This document shows, piece by piece, positions 8,187 through 17,853 of a stretch of DNA of 64,000 nt. Positions within the stretch are counted from its first letter, which is position 1, and the number at the start of each line of letters is the position of its first letter. The DNA lies in assembly GCA_002213445.1 (NCBI GenBank), contig NJIE01000023.1:1-64000 (forward strand), written 5' to 3'. Below the pieces are notes generated by a model. That model was not told where the DNA came from, ran no database searches, and was given only the letters and a program-made list of their open reading frames with translations. The stretch comes from Xenophilus sp. AP218F. GTDB taxonomy: Bacteria; Pseudomonadota; Gammaproteobacteria; Burkholderiales; Chromobacteriaceae. Made by a program: the position numbers and the translations under genes.

Positions 8187-10277
8187 ATGCAAACTTTTTT
8201 CCTGGCACCGACCGGCTTTAACGCCGGCCTGACCTCGGTATCGCTGGGCGCCATCCGCTCGCTGGAACAAGCCGGCCTGCGCGTGGGCTTCGTCAAGCCC
8301 ATCGCCCAGGGCGCCGACCAGAAAGAGCCGGAGCGCTCCACCCACTTCGCCCGTTCCATCTGCCGTCTGAACCCGCCGGAACCGATCAGCATGGAGCGCG
8401 TCGAGCACCTGCTGTCGCAAGGCCAGGTCGACCAGTTGATGGAAGAAGTGGTCAGCCTGTACCAGCAAGCCGCCCAGAACGTGGACGTGGTGATCGTCGA
8501 AGGCCTGGTTCCGGACCAGAAACAGGTGTTCTCCACCTTCCTCAACACCAAGATCGCCCGCAACCTGCAAGCGCAGACCATCCTGGTGTGTTCCGCCGCC
8601 AGCATGGACGGCAAGGAAGTGGCCGAACAGCTGGAAATGAGCATCCAGGCCTTTGGCGGCAACGCCGGCCAGATCGCCGGCTTCATCCTCAACCGCGTCA
8701 GCCCGGAGCAGGACAGCCAGCAGCTGGCCGCCGAACTGCAGGCCTTCATCAGCCAGAAGAAGAGCGCCGCGCTGCCGCTGCTGGGCATCATCCCGCTGCA
8801 GCAAGATCTGCTGGCGCCGCGCGCGCTGGACGTGTCCCGCCTGCTGAACGCCCGCGTGCTGCACGCCGGCCAGCAGGAAAGCCGCCGCGTGCGCTCCATG
8901 GTGGTGACCGCCCGCACCGCGCCGAACATCGTGCCGCTGCTCAAGCCGGGCGCGCTGATCATCGCCCCGGGCGAGCGCGAAGACGTGGTGATGGCCACCT
9001 CCATGGCCGCCATGAACGGCGTGCCGCTGGCCGGCCTGCTGCTGACCTGCGACTCGGAACCCGATCCGCGCATCCAGCAGCTGTGCCACCAGGCGTTCAC
9101 CAGCGGCCTGCCGGTGATGGCCACCGAACTGAACACCCTGGAGACCAGCACCGCGCTGACCAACATGAGCCAGCAGGTTCCGTCCGACGACATGGAGCGC
9201 ATGGAGCGCGTCATCGAGTTCGTGGCCGAGCACCTGGACGTGACCTGCCTGAAGGAACGCGTAGGCGAACCGCGCGAAAACCGCCTGCCGCCGCCGGCCT
9301 TCCGCTTCCAGCTGATGGAAAAGGCCCGCAAGGCCAACAAGCGCATCGTGCTGCCGGAGGGCAACGAGCCGCGCACCATTCAGGCCGCAGCCATCTGCCA
9401 CGAGAAGGGCATCGCCCGTTGCGTGCTGCTGGGCAATCGCGAGGAAATCCTGCAAGTGGCCGAAGCCCAGGGCGTCACCCTGCCGGCCTCGGTTGAAATC
9501 CTGGATCCGAACGAAATCCGCGGCAACTACATCGAGCCGATGGTCGAGCTGCGCAAGGGCAAGGGCCTGAACGCGCCGATGGCCGAACAGCAGCTGGAAG
9601 ACACCGTGGTGCTGGGCACCATGATGCTGGCGATGGACGAAGTGGACGGCCTGGTATCCGGCGCCGTGCACACCACCGCCAACACCATCCGCCCGGCGCT
9701 GCAGCTGATCAAGACCGCCCCGGGTTCCAGCATCGTGTCTTCGGTCTTCTTCATGCTGATGCCGGAACAGGTGTACGTGTACGGCGACTGCGCCGTCAAT
9801 CCGGACCCGACCGCCGAACAGCTGGCCGACATCGCCATCCAGTCCGCGGATTCCGCCACCGCCTTCGGCGTGTCGCCGCGCGTGGCCATGATCTCCTACT
9901 CCACCGGTTCGTCCGGCAGCGGCAGCGACGTGGAAAAAGTGCGCGAAGCCACCCGCATCGCGCGCGAGAAGCGCCCTGACCTGCTGATCGACGGCCCGAT
10001 GCAGTACGACGCCGCCTCGGTGGAATCCGTCGGCCGTCAAAAGGCCCCGGACAGCCAGGTAGCCGGCCGCGCCACCGTGTTCGTGTTCCCGGACCTGAAC
10101 ACCGGCAACACCACCTACAAGGCGGTGCAGCGCTCGGCCAACGTGGTATCGGTAGGCCCGATGCTGCAAGGCCTGCGCAAGCCGGTGAACGACCTGTCGC
10201 GCGGCGCGCTGGTGGACGACATCGTCTACACCATCGCCCTGACCGCGCTGCAAGCCGAACAGACCCCGGCTCGCTAA
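8187..10277 (+). CDS. pta: Phosphate acetyltransferase, long form
   Basis: At 696 residues this is the long Pta type: an N-terminal P-loop-like domain (FFLAPTGFNAGLTSVSLG, DethioB-synthetase-like fold), a central DRTGG domain (about 210-340) and a C-terminal phosphotransacetylase domain starting near FRFQLMEKARKANKRIVLPE. It interconverts acetyl-CoA and acetyl phosphate, the substrate of the AckA encoded just upstream. The C-terminal segment MISYSTGSSGSGSDVEKV and the final NDLSRGALVDDIVY are typical. AAGGAA precedes the ATG. The pair ends at a strong terminator. Confidence 0.97.
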   Translation: MQTFFLAPTGFNAGLTSVSLGAIRSLEQAGLRVGFVKPIAQGADQKEPERSTHFARSICRLNPPEPISMERVEHLLSQGQVDQLMEEVVSLYQQAAQNVDVVIVEGLVPDQKQVFSTFLNTKIARNLQAQTILVCSAASMDGKEVAEQLEMSIQAFGGNAGQIAGFILNRVSPEQDSQQLAAELQAFISQKKSAALPLLGIIPLQQDLLAPRALDVSRLLNARVLHAGQQESRRVRSMVVTARTAPNIVPLLKPGALIIAPGEREDVVMATSMAAMNGVPLAGLLLTCDSEPDPRIQQLCHQAFTSGLPVMATELNTLETSTALTNMSQQVPSDDMERMERVIEFVAEHLDVTCLKERVGEPRENRLPPPAFRFQLMEKARKANKRIVLPEGNEPRTIQAAAICHEKGIARCVLLGNREEILQVAEAQGVTLPASVEILDPNEIRGNYIEPMVELRKGKGLNAPMAEQQLEDTVVLGTMMLAMDEVDGLVSGAVHTTANTIRPALQLIKTAPGSSIVSSVFFMLMPEQVYVYGDCAVNPDPTAEQLADIAIQSADSATAFGVSPRVAMISYSTGSSGSGSDVEKVREATRIAREKRPDLLIDGPMQYDAASVESVGRQKAPDSQVAGRATVFVFPDLNTGNTTYKAVQRSANVVSVGPMLQGLRKPVNDLSRGALVDDIVYTIALTALQAEQTPAR

Positions 10278-10292
10278 CCCCGCCGCGCTCGG

Positions 10293-10324
10293 CAAAAAAA
10301 ACGGCTCCCTCGGGAGCCGTTTTC
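10293..10324. terminator. Bidirectional intrinsic terminator between pta and the HAD gene
   Basis: A 9-bp perfect stem (10301-10309 with 10312-10320) is flanked by eight A on the left and TTTT on the right. It can therefore end transcription from pta (plus strand) and from the convergent HAD phosphatase gene (minus strand). Confidence 0.9.
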
Positions 10325-10346
10325 GCATTGCCGCCTCGCGGCAGGC

Positions 10347-11144
10347 TTACCGGGCAAACGCCCCCGCCTCCAGCATCTGGCCCAGCTGCCGCGCCACGCC
10401 GTTCTCGGCGTGATCGCCGATCATCGGCACCTCGGGCAGCAAGCGCCTCAGCTCCGGGTGGGCGTTAGCCATCATGAAGGGATGGCCGACCAGCGCCAGC
10501 ATTTCCTTGTCGTTGAGGTTGTCGCCGAAGGCGGCGCAATCGACCGGGTCCACGCCCAGGTGCGCCAGCAGGATGGCCAGCGAGCTGCCCTTGTGCACGC
10601 CGGGGGCCATCACCTCCAGATAGCAGACCTGCGAATACGTCATCGACACCTCGTCGCCGAAATCGCGGGCGATGTCCGCTTCCACCTCGGCCAGCTGCTC
10701 GGGCGCGCCGCAATAGATCACCTTGGTGACGTCGTCGGCGCGGAAAGCGGCCAGATCCTCGATCTGCGTGGCGCGGCCGGTATAGTGGGTCAACTCCTGG
10801 CTGCTGTGATAAGCCATGATGCGCTCGTCGCGGTACAGGCCAAGTTCGGTCTCCCGGATCAGTTCCGGCCGCAGCAGGCGGCTGACCAGACGCGGCGCCA
10901 GATTGAACTGCCGCAACAAGCTGCCGTCGGCCAGATGGATGCGCGCGCCGTTGGCGCTGACTACCGGCACAGGCGGCAGCGTCGCCGGCCACATCTTTCT
11001 CACCTGCATCTCGTGACGGCCGGTGGCGATGGCCAGCGGAATGCCCTGCCGCGCCACGCGGGCCAGGGTCTCGCAGGTTTCCGGCGACAGCCGGGAATCG
11101 GCGTCCAGCAGGGTGCCGTCCAGATCGGAAACTATCATTCGCAT
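10347..11144 (-). CDS. Cof-type HAD-IIB family hydrolase
   Basis: The 265-residue product has the HAD motif I VSDLDGTLLD at the N-terminus, motif II IAIATGR (here LAIATGRHEM), a C2B cap domain, a lysine near HKGSSLAILL and motif IV FGDNLNDKEML. Such enzymes dephosphorylate sugar phosphates, nucleotides or cofactors; substrate unknown. I chose the ATG at 11144, which has GGAG 8 bases upstream and brings motif I to residue 5. It is divergent from a DeoR-type regulator gene 152 bases away, which often controls sugar-phosphate genes. Confidence 0.88.
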   Translation of the reverse strand: MRMIVSDLDGTLLDADSRLSPETCETLARVARQGIPLAIATGRHEMQVRKMWPATLPPVPVVSANGARIHLADGSLLRQFNLAPRLVSRLLRPELIRETELGLYRDERIMAYHSSQELTHYTGRATQIEDLAAFRADDVTKVIYCGAPEQLAEVEADIARDFGDEVSMTYSQVCYLEVMAPGVHKGSSLAILLAHLGVDPVDCAAFGDNLNDKEMLALVGHPFMMANAHPELRRLLPEVPMIGDHAENGVARQLGQMLEAGAFAR

Positions 11145-11296
11145 AAGGCTTTCTCCGTGCTCAGTGCCGACATGATGCACGATCGCGCAAAATCAGGCAA
11201 AGAAACCTGCATGATTGCGCGCAAAACCTGCCGACTCTTTGACCAAACGCGCACAAACGTGCAACACTGCGCCCATCCATCCTCCCGATCCGCGCC
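11145..11296. promoter_or_regulatory. Divergent promoter/operator region for the HAD and DeoR genes
   Basis: This 152-base region separates two divergent genes. It holds a repeated motif GCGCAAAA (in TCGCGCAAAATCAGGC near 11184 and TTGCGCGCAAAACCTGCC near 11215) and CACAAACGTGCAAC further right, candidates for operator half-sites of the DeoR-type regulator. TTGACC (near 11238) is a possible -35 for the rightward gene. No strong consensus promoter is seen, so the element boundaries are inference. Confidence 0.4.
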
Positions 11297-12082
11297 ATGA
11301 CCAAAGAACGTCCCGTCGTCGCCAGCCTGCCGGCAGACCGCCACCAGCACATCCGCGAGCAACTGCGCCTGCACGGCCGGGTGCTGGCCAGCGAACTGGC
11401 CGCCACCCTGGCCGTGTCCGAGGACTCGATCCGCCGCGATCTGCGCGAACTGGCCGCCAGCGGCGTCTGCCAGCGCGTCTACGGCGGCGCCATCGCCCTC
11501 ACCTCCAACGACATCAGCTTCCAGCAACGCCGCCAGCAGCACGCCGAACGCAAGGCCAGGCTGGCGGCCACCGCGGTGCGCCAGCTGCGCCCCGGCCAGT
11601 TCGTGTTTCTGGACGGCGGCACCAGCAATCTGGAAATCGCCCGCGCGCTGCCCGATCATCTGCCGCTGACTGTGGCCACCAACGCCATCCCCATCGCCGC
11701 CGAGCTGTTCGGCAAGAAGCAGCTCAACCTGCTGGTGATAGGCGGCAGCGTCAATCACCAGAGCGGCGACACCCTGGGCACGGTCGCCACCCGCATGCTG
11801 CAGGCAATGCGGCCCGACATCTGCTTTCTGGGCACCTGCTCGGTGGATTGCGAGCTGGGAATCGGCACGCTGCAGGCCGAAGAAGCCGCCTTCAAGCGCC
11901 AGTTGGTGGAGCAATGCGGCCAGGTGATCCTGGCGGTCACCAATGAAAAGCTGGACACCGCCTCGCCCTTCGCCGTCGCTCCGCTCTCCGAGCTCGGCCT
12001 GCTGATTCTGGAACACGACGCCGACCCGGCGCGCGCGGCGCACCTGGCAGCCGGCGGCGCGCCGCTGCTGATCGCCGACTAA
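11297..12082 (+). CDS. DeoR/GlpR-family transcriptional regulator
   Basis: The 261-residue protein has an N-terminal winged helix-turn-helix (ADRHQHIREQLRLHGRVLAS...SEDSIRRDLRELAASG) followed by the DeoR effector domain of ISOCOT fold (FLDGGTSNLEIARAL, TNAIPIAAELF, DICFLGTCSVDCELGIGT). DeoR proteins usually repress sugar catabolic genes and respond to a phosphorylated sugar. The divergent HAD phosphatase is the natural candidate target. No sugar transporter or kinase is nearby, so the effector is unknown. Confidence 0.9.
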   Translation: MTKERPVVASLPADRHQHIREQLRLHGRVLASELAATLAVSEDSIRRDLRELAASGVCQRVYGGAIALTSNDISFQQRRQQHAERKARLAATAVRQLRPGQFVFLDGGTSNLEIARALPDHLPLTVATNAIPIAAELFGKKQLNLLVIGGSVNHQSGDTLGTVATRMLQAMRPDICFLGTCSVDCELGIGTLQAEEAAFKRQLVEQCGQVILAVTNEKLDTASPFAVAPLSELGLLILEHDADPARAAHLAAGGAPLLIAD

Positions 12083-12180
12083 GCCCTCCCCCTGCCAGCG
12101 CCGCGGATGCCGGCCCGGCCGCCAGGCGGGCCGCCCACAGAAAACCCTTTGGCATATTGCGAACAATCAAACATTTGTTT

Positions 12181-12206
12181 TAAAGTGCCCGGCAAAGCGC
12201 CGCCGT
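12181..12206 (+). promoter_or_regulatory. Possible sigma-28 (FliA) promoter for the chemoreceptor
   Basis: TAAAGTGC (12181-12188), ten bases, then GCCGCCGT resembles the flagellar sigma factor consensus TAAAGTTT-N11-GCCGATAA, with 6/8 and 4/8 matches and a spacer one base short. It lies 54 bases before a chemoreceptor gene, the kind of gene FliA controls. Support is suggestive only. Confidence 0.35.
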
Positions 12207-12259
12207 CCCGCCGGGCCGCATGCAGAGCGCTGCCATCGGAACATCCCGGGAGGAGACCC

Positions 12260-13768
12260 ATGTCACTGCAAGCCATCACCGAGTGGTTCATTCCGGACGA
12301 TGTCCGCCACTCGCCGGAGCAATCCATCCGCGCCCGCACCGTCGTCGGCGTCGGGCTGCTGGCGGGGCTGATCGCGCCGCTGTTTTCCATCGAATATTTC
12401 CAGCTGGGCCACCGCGCCATGGGCGCCGGCATCGCTCTGGGCGGCCTCGGCATTCTCCTGGGCACGCTGCTGCTCAAGCTCACCGGCGCGGTGCGCTTCG
12501 CCGCCGAATTCATCACCTGCTGCATGTTCGCCATGGTGTGCTGGATGGTCTACGTCAACGGCGGCATCCTCTCCACCAGCGTGGTCTGGTTCGCCGCCAT
12601 TCCCTTTACCGCGGTGTTCATCGCCACGCGCGCTTCCGGCATGAGCTGGCTGGCCTTGTGCCTCTTCGCCATCGCCGGCTTCTGGCTGCTGTCCGTGGCG
12701 CCCGGCATGCTGCCGGCCACGCCCATCCCCCATTCGGAAATCCCCAAGCTGCAGGCCAAATCGCTGGCCGGGCTGTCGCTGGTGGTGCTGGCGCTGGCCC
12801 TGGCCTTCGACAAGGCCAAGGCCCGGAGCTTCGAAAAACTGGAACACGCCCGCAGCGAGGCCGAGCGCGCCAGCGTCGCCCTGTCGCAGATGATGGAACA
12901 GATCGGCCAGTCCATCCGCCACGCGTCCAGCGCCAGCCGCCAGATCGCCGACAGCACCGGGGCCATGGCCCGCACCATGGCGGAACAGCGCGAGCGCTCC
13001 GAGGACATGGTAGTCGTGGCGCAACAAATGGCGGTGGTGGCCAGCCAGAACGCCGAACAATCGATCAGCGCCAACCAGCTGGCGCTGGCCGCGGGCAGCG
13101 CTGCCCAGGACGGCGGCGCGGCGATGGCGCAGGCGGTCGGCCAGCTGGAGCGCGCCCGCGGCGTCATTTCCCACGCCGCCGCGCGGCTGGAGGATCTGGG
13201 ACAGCGCAGCGCCGAAGTCAGCGGCATCGTGCAGCTGATCCGCGACATCGCCGACCAGACCAACCTCCTGGCGCTCAACGCCGCCATCGAAGCGGCGCGC
13301 GCCGGCGAACTGGGGCGCGGCTTCGCCGTGGTGGCCGACGAAGTGCGCAAGCTGGCCGAGCGCACCCAGAACGCCACCCAGGACATCGAAACCAAGATCA
13401 AGGTGATCGTCGACGGCACCAACCAGGCCATCGTCGCCATGCGCGACGGCAACGGCCAGCTGGAAACCGGCAGCAACCACGCCGACAGCGCCCACGAGCG
13501 GCTGCAACGCATCATCCGCGAAAGCGGCGAACTCAGCAGCCTGCTGCAACAGGTCTCGCAGGCCGGCGCCAGCCAGAACCAGGGCTTCGCCCAATTCGCC
13601 GGCGACATCACCGCGGTGGGCGAATCCACCCGCGCGCTGTCAGGCGAAACCCAGAACATCGCCGAAGCGATCCGCCGCCTGGACGAGCAGATGGCCTCTT
13701 TGCAGCAGGCGGTAAGCCAGCAGGACCGCGCCGCCGCCAGTCCCGGCCAGCTCGCGCTCAGCCGCTGA
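12260..13768 (+). CDS. Methyl-accepting chemotaxis protein with polytopic membrane domain
   Basis: The 502-residue protein starts with about six hydrophobic segments (residues 25-190: [41 protein letters not shown] and others) and no sizeable periplasmic ligand domain. A cytoplasmic signalling domain follows, with the conserved hairpin tip [20 protein letters not shown] near residue 330 and the segment [18 protein letters not shown]. It should feed CheA/CheW; with no periplasmic sensor domain it may sense membrane or intracellular state. I chose the ATG at 12260 because GGGAGGAG stands just upstream; the open frame extends further 5' without a ribosome site. Confidence 0.9.
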   Translation: MSLQAITEWFIPDDVRHSPEQSIRARTVVGVGLLAGLIAPLFSIEYFQLGHRAMGAGIALGGLGILLGTLLLKLTGAVRFAAEFITCCMFAMVCWMVYVNGGILSTSVVWFAAIPFTAVFIATRASGMSWLALCLFAIAGFWLLSVAPGMLPATPIPHSEIPKLQAKSLAGLSLVVLALALAFDKAKARSFEKLEHARSEAERASVALSQMMEQIGQSIRHASSASRQIADSTGAMARTMAEQRERSEDMVVVAQQMAVVASQNAEQSISANQLALAAGSAAQDGGAAMAQAVGQLERARGVISHAAARLEDLGQRSAEVSGIVQLIRDIADQTNLLALNAAIEAARAGELGRGFAVVADEVRKLAERTQNATQDIETKIKVIVDGTNQAIVAMRDGNGQLETGSNHADSAHERLQRIIRESGELSSLLQQVSQAGASQNQGFAQFAGDITAVGESTRALSGETQNIAEAIRRLDEQMASLQQAVSQQDRAAASPGQLALSR

Positions 13769-13804
13769 TCGCCCGCGCCGGCCTCGCGGGCCGGCGGGCT
13801 CTGT

Positions 13805-13810
13805 TATAAT
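13805..13810 (+). promoter_or_regulatory. Possible -10 element for hrpA
   Basis: TATAAT, a perfect -10 match, lies 36 bases before the hrpA start, right after a GC-rich inverted repeat (GCCGGC...GCCGGC, about 13778-13797) that may end the chemoreceptor transcript. No good -35 box is seen at the proper distance. Confidence 0.45.
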
Positions 13811-13845
13811 CGGCGCTTTCCTGCAATCCCTCGCTCTTTAAGCCG

Positions 13846-16800
13846 ATGACACCTGCCGCCCGCCTCGCCGACCTGAAAACCGCCCTCTCCGCCTGCCTGA
13901 TCCGCGATCGCCACGTCCTGCGCCGCAAGCTCGCCGACGCCGCCGACCGGCTGAAGAAGAACCAGCCCGCCGACAAGCTGCTCGCCGACATCGCAGGCCA
14001 GATCGAACGCTCGCGCGGCCGCGCCGACGCCCGCCGCGCGCATCTGCCCAAACCCGAATTCGACGACGCGCTGCCGGTCAACCAGAAGCTGGCCGACATC
14101 AAGGGCGCGATAGACAAACACCAGGTGGTGATCATTTGCGGCGAGACCGGCTCCGGCAAAACCACCCAGATTCCCAAGATCTGCCTGGAGCTGGGCCGCG
14201 GCGTGTTCGGCCTGATCGGCCACACCCAGCCGCGCCGGCTGGCGGCGCGCTCGGTGGCCACGCGCATCGCGCAGGAGCTGGGGTCGACGCTTGGCGAGCA
14301 CGTCGGCTTCAAGGTGCGCTTCACCGACAAACTGTCGGAAAAGTCGGTGATCAAGCTGATGACCGACGGCATCATGCTGGCGGAGACGCAGACCGACCGT
14401 TACCTGGAAGCCTACGACACCATCATCATCGACGAGGCGCACGAGCGCAGCCTGAACATCGACTTCCTGCTGGGCTACCTCAAGCAACTGCTGCCGCGCC
14501 GGCCGGATCTCAAGGTGATCATCACCTCGGCCACCATCGACGCTGATCGCTTCGCCCGCCATTTCGACGGCGCGCCGGTGATCGAAGTCTCCGGCCGCAC
14601 CTACCCGGTGGAAGTGCGCTATCGGCCGCTCAAGCAGCGCGACGAGGACGAGCGCGAGATGGAGATGGAGGACGCCATCGTCGCCGCGGTGGACGAACTG
14701 TCGCGCCAAGGGCCCGGCGACATGCTGGTCTTCCTGCCCGGCGAGCGCGAAATCCGCGAAACCGCCGAGAAACTGCGCAAATCCGGCATTCGCGGCTATG
14801 AAATCCTGCCGCTGTTCGCCCGCCTGTCCAACGAGGATCAGCAGAAGATCTTCAAACCCTCCGGCGGCCGCCGCATCGTGCTGGCCACCAACGTGGCGGA
14901 AACCTCGCTGACCGTGCCCGGCATCAAGTATGTGATCGACACCGGCCTGGCCCGCCTCAACCGCTACAGCCCGCGCGCCAAGGTGGAACAGCTGCAGATC
15001 GAGAAGATTTCGCAGGCCGCCGCGCGCCAGCGCTCCGGCCGTTGCGGCCGGGTGGCGGCCGGCATCTGCGTGCGCCTGTACGCCGAAGACGACTTCAACG
15101 CCCGCCCCGCCTTCACCGATCCGGAAATCGTCCGCTCCAACCTGGCGGCCGTCATCCTGCGCATGGCCGCGCTGCGCCTCGGCAAGGTGGACGCCTTCCC
15201 CTTCATCGAAGCGCCGAGCAGCCGCCTGATCGCCGACGGCTACCAGGTGCTGACCGAGCTGGGCGCGGTGGACGACAAGGGCGAACTGACCGCCGTCGGC
15301 AAGGAGCTGGCGCGCATCCCGGTGGACCCGAAAGTGGGCCGCCTGCTGCTGGCCGGCCGCGACTTCGGCTGCGTGCGCGAGGTGCTGATCATCGCCGCCG
15401 CCCTGAGCATCCAGGACCCGCGCGAGCGGCCGTTCGAAGCCCGCGACGCCGCGGAAAAAGCCCAGGCGCGCTTCAACGACGAGAAATCGGACTTCCTGTC
15501 CTTCCTGCACCTGTGGGACTTCTTCGCCGACGCGCTCAAGCACAAGAAATCCAATCGCCTGCTGGTGAATACCTGCCACGAGCACTTCCTGTCCTATCTG
15601 CGCTTGCGCGAATGGCGCGAACTGCACACGCAGCTGGCCGAAATCGCCAGCGAGCTGGGCCTGATCAAGCGCGAGGCCGCGCACGCCGACGCCGAACAGC
15701 CCGACGCGCAGATGACGCTGAAAAAGCGCCAGCAGCTGGACGCCGTGGCCTACGAAAACCTGCACAAGGCGCTGGTGACCGGCCTGATCGGCAATATCGG
15801 CATGAAGAACCAGGAAGGGGACGACTACCAGGGCGCGCGCGGCGTCAACTTCCACGTCTTCCCCGGTTCCGGCCTGAAAAAAGCCAAGCCCAAGTGGCTG
15901 GTGGCGGCCGAACTGGTGGAAACCACCAAGCTGTACGCCCGCTGCGTGGCCAAGATCGAACCGGAGTGGGTGGAAAAGCTGGCGCCGCATCTGGTCAAGT
16001 ACCATTACTTCGAGCCGCACTGGGAAAAGAGCCGCGGCGAAGTCGTCGCCAGCGAGCGCGTCACGCTGTACGGCCTGACGCTGATTCCGCGGCGCGCCGT
16101 CAGCTACGGCCGCATCGCGCCGGAAGAAGCGCGCGAGCTGTTCATCCGCGGCGCGCTGGTGAATATGGACTACGTCAGCAACGCGCCCTTCTTCCAGCGC
16201 AACCAGCAGCTGATCCGGGAAGTGGAGCAGCTGGAACACAAGGCGCGCCGCCAGGACGTGCTGGTGGACGAGGAAGCGCTGTACGCCTTCTACAGCGAAC
16301 GCATCCCGGCCGAAGTGGTGGACGCCGCCAGCTTCGAAGCCTGGCGCAAGGAGGCGGAAAAAACCGAACCCAAGCTCCTGCACCTGACCCGCGAAGAGCT
16401 GATGCGCCACGCCGCCCAGCACGTCACCGAAAACCAGTTCCCGGAATGGCTGGAACTGGAGGACGGCAAACTCAGGCTGCGCTATCGCTTCGAACCCAAA
16501 CACCCGCTGGACGGCGTCACCATCGACGTGCCGCTGGCCATCCTCAACCGCCTGCAGCCCGCGCCGTTCGAGTGGCTGGTGCCGGGCATGATCCGCGACA
16601 AGCTGCAGCAGCTGATCAAGGGCCTGCCCAAGCAGATCCGCCGCTGCTGCGTGCCGGTGCCGGATTTCGTCACCCGCTTCCTGCTCGCCAACCCGGATCA
16701 GCAGCAGCCGATCGCGCCGCAGCTGGCGCGCTTCATCCTGCGCGAAACCGGCGGCGTGAAAGTCGACGCGGCGGAGTTCGAGCAACAGGCGCTGCCGGAG

Positions 16801-17781
16801 CACCTGCTGTTCAACTTCCGCGTCATCGACGACGGCAAGCAGGAAATCGGCCTGTCGCGCGACCTTGCCGCGCTGCAAAAGCAGTTCGGCCAGGCGGCGC
16901 AGCTGACGTTCCGCGACACCAGCGCCGAATTCGAGCGCGACGATGTCAAGACCTGGGACTTCGGCGAATTGCCGGAAAGCATCCAGTTCGCCCGCGGCCG
17001 CCAGCAGCTCACCGGCTACCCGGCGCTGACCCTGGAAGACGACAAGGTGGCCATCCGCCTGTTCGACACCGAGCTGGCCGCCCAGCGCCACCACCGCCAG
17101 GGCGTCATCCGCCTGCTGCAGCTGCAGCTGAAAGAGCAGATGAAGCAGCTGTCCAAAGGCTTGCCCGGCATCACCCAGATCGGCCTGCAGCTGCGCGCGG
17201 TGGCCAACGTCGACGAACTGATGGCCGACGCCATCGCCTGCATCTGCGACCGCGCCTTCATCGGCGAGGACGCGCTGCCGCGCAACGAGAAGGCCTTCAA
17301 CGACCAGAAAGCCCGCGCCCGCACCCGCCTGCCGGCCGTCATCCAGGCGGTATCCCAGTATTTGCAACAGATCGCGGCCGAATACGTTCCGCTTTGCAAC
17401 AAAATGCAGAAACACAAGCTGGGATATGAGCTAAAACAACAACTGGAACGTTTGGTATGCCGGGGCTTTTTGGCCGCGACGCCGTGGCCGCAGCTGCCGC
17501 ACCTGCCGCGCTACCTGCGCGCGATGAGCCTGCGCATGGACAAGCAGCCGGCCAATCCGCAGCGCGACGGACAGCGCGCCGCGGAAATCCGCGACTTGTG
17601 GCAGAAGTGGGAAACCCGGGTGGCCGAGCAGGAGGACAACGGGGAAGCCAGCCAGGCCTTGCTGGATTTCCGCTGGCAAATCGAGGAGTTGCGCGTCAGC
17701 CTGTTTGCTCAGGAGCTGAAGACGCCTTACCCGGTTTCCGTCAAGCGATTGCTGAAAATCTGGGGCGAGCTGCCAAGGTGA
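13846..17781 (+). CDS. hrpA: ATP-dependent RNA helicase HrpA (DEAH box)
   Basis: At 1311 residues this is the length of full bacterial HrpA. Motif I GETGSGKTTQ lies near residue 99, motif II DEAH near 197, motif III SATID shortly after, and the motif VI region QRSGRCGR near 395. The helicase core is followed by HA2/OB-fold regions and the long C-terminal DUF3418 typical of HrpA. DEAH helicases unwind RNA 3' to 5'; HrpA has been linked to rescue of stalled or collided ribosomes and to mRNA processing. It is preceded by a -10-like element and no Shine-Dalgarno sequence. A 1203-residue frame on the opposite strand is a codon-bias shadow. Confidence 0.96.
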   Translation: MTPAARLADLKTALSACLIRDRHVLRRKLADAADRLKKNQPADKLLADIAGQIERSRGRADARRAHLPKPEFDDALPVNQKLADIKGAIDKHQVVIICGETGSGKTTQIPKICLELGRGVFGLIGHTQPRRLAARSVATRIAQELGSTLGEHVGFKVRFTDKLSEKSVIKLMTDGIMLAETQTDRYLEAYDTIIIDEAHERSLNIDFLLGYLKQLLPRRPDLKVIITSATIDADRFARHFDGAPVIEVSGRTYPVEVRYRPLKQRDEDEREMEMEDAIVAAVDELSRQGPGDMLVFLPGEREIRETAEKLRKSGIRGYEILPLFARLSNEDQQKIFKPSGGRRIVLATNVAETSLTVPGIKYVIDTGLARLNRYSPRAKVEQLQIEKISQAAARQRSGRCGRVAAGICVRLYAEDDFNARPAFTDPEIVRSNLAAVILRMAALRLGKVDAFPFIEAPSSRLIADGYQVLTELGAVDDKGELTAVGKELARIPVDPKVGRLLLAGRDFGCVREVLIIAAALSIQDPRERPFEARDAAEKAQARFNDEKSDFLSFLHLWDFFADALKHKKSNRLLVNTCHEHFLSYLRLREWRELHTQLAEIASELGLIKREAAHADAEQPDAQMTLKKRQQLDAVAYENLHKALVTGLIGNIGMKNQEGDDYQGARGVNFHVFPGSGLKKAKPKWLVAAELVETTKLYARCVAKIEPEWVEKLAPHLVKYHYFEPHWEKSRGEVVASERVTLYGLTLIPRRAVSYGRIAPEEARELFIRGALVNMDYVSNAPFFQRNQQLIREVEQLEHKARRQDVLVDEEALYAFYSERIPAEVVDAASFEAWRKEAEKTEPKLLHLTREELMRHAAQHVTENQFPEWLELEDGKLRLRYRFEPKHPLDGVTIDVPLAILNRLQPAPFEWLVPGMIRDKLQQLIKGLPKQIRRCCVPVPDFVTRFLLANPDQQQPIAPQLARFILRETGGVKVDAAEFEQQALPEHLLFNFRVIDDGKQEIGLSRDLAALQKQFGQAAQLTFRDTSAEFERDDVKTWDFGELPESIQFARGRQQLTGYPALTLEDDKVAIRLFDTELAAQRHHRQGVIRLLQLQLKEQMKQLSKGLPGITQIGLQLRAVANVDELMADAIACICDRAFIGEDALPRNEKAFNDQKARARTRLPAVIQAVSQYLQQIAAEYVPLCNKMQKHKLGYELKQQLERLVCRGFLAATPWPQLPHLPRYLRAMSLRMDKQPANPQRDGQRAAEIRDLWQKWETRVAEQEDNGEASQALLDFRWQIEELRVSLFAQELKTPYPVSVKRLLKIWGELPR

Positions 17782-17853
17782 TGTGAAAATTACCAGTTCG
17801 CGATGCCAATACACTATGATTGCTTAAGAATTGACGCCGCAAACGTAGATATC

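Noticed and set aside
6906-10328. 1140-residue open frame opposite ackA-pta
   Set aside because: A composition shadow: both ackA and pta are intact on the plus strand and codon bias belongs to them.
12107-12259. 51-residue N-terminal extension of the first chemoreceptor
   Set aside because: The ATG at 12260 has a strong GGGAGGAG ribosome site, while the extension lacks one and covers the likely promoter.
13804-17415. 1203-residue open frame opposite hrpA
   Set aside because: Antisense shadow of a full-length helicase gene with all motifs intact.
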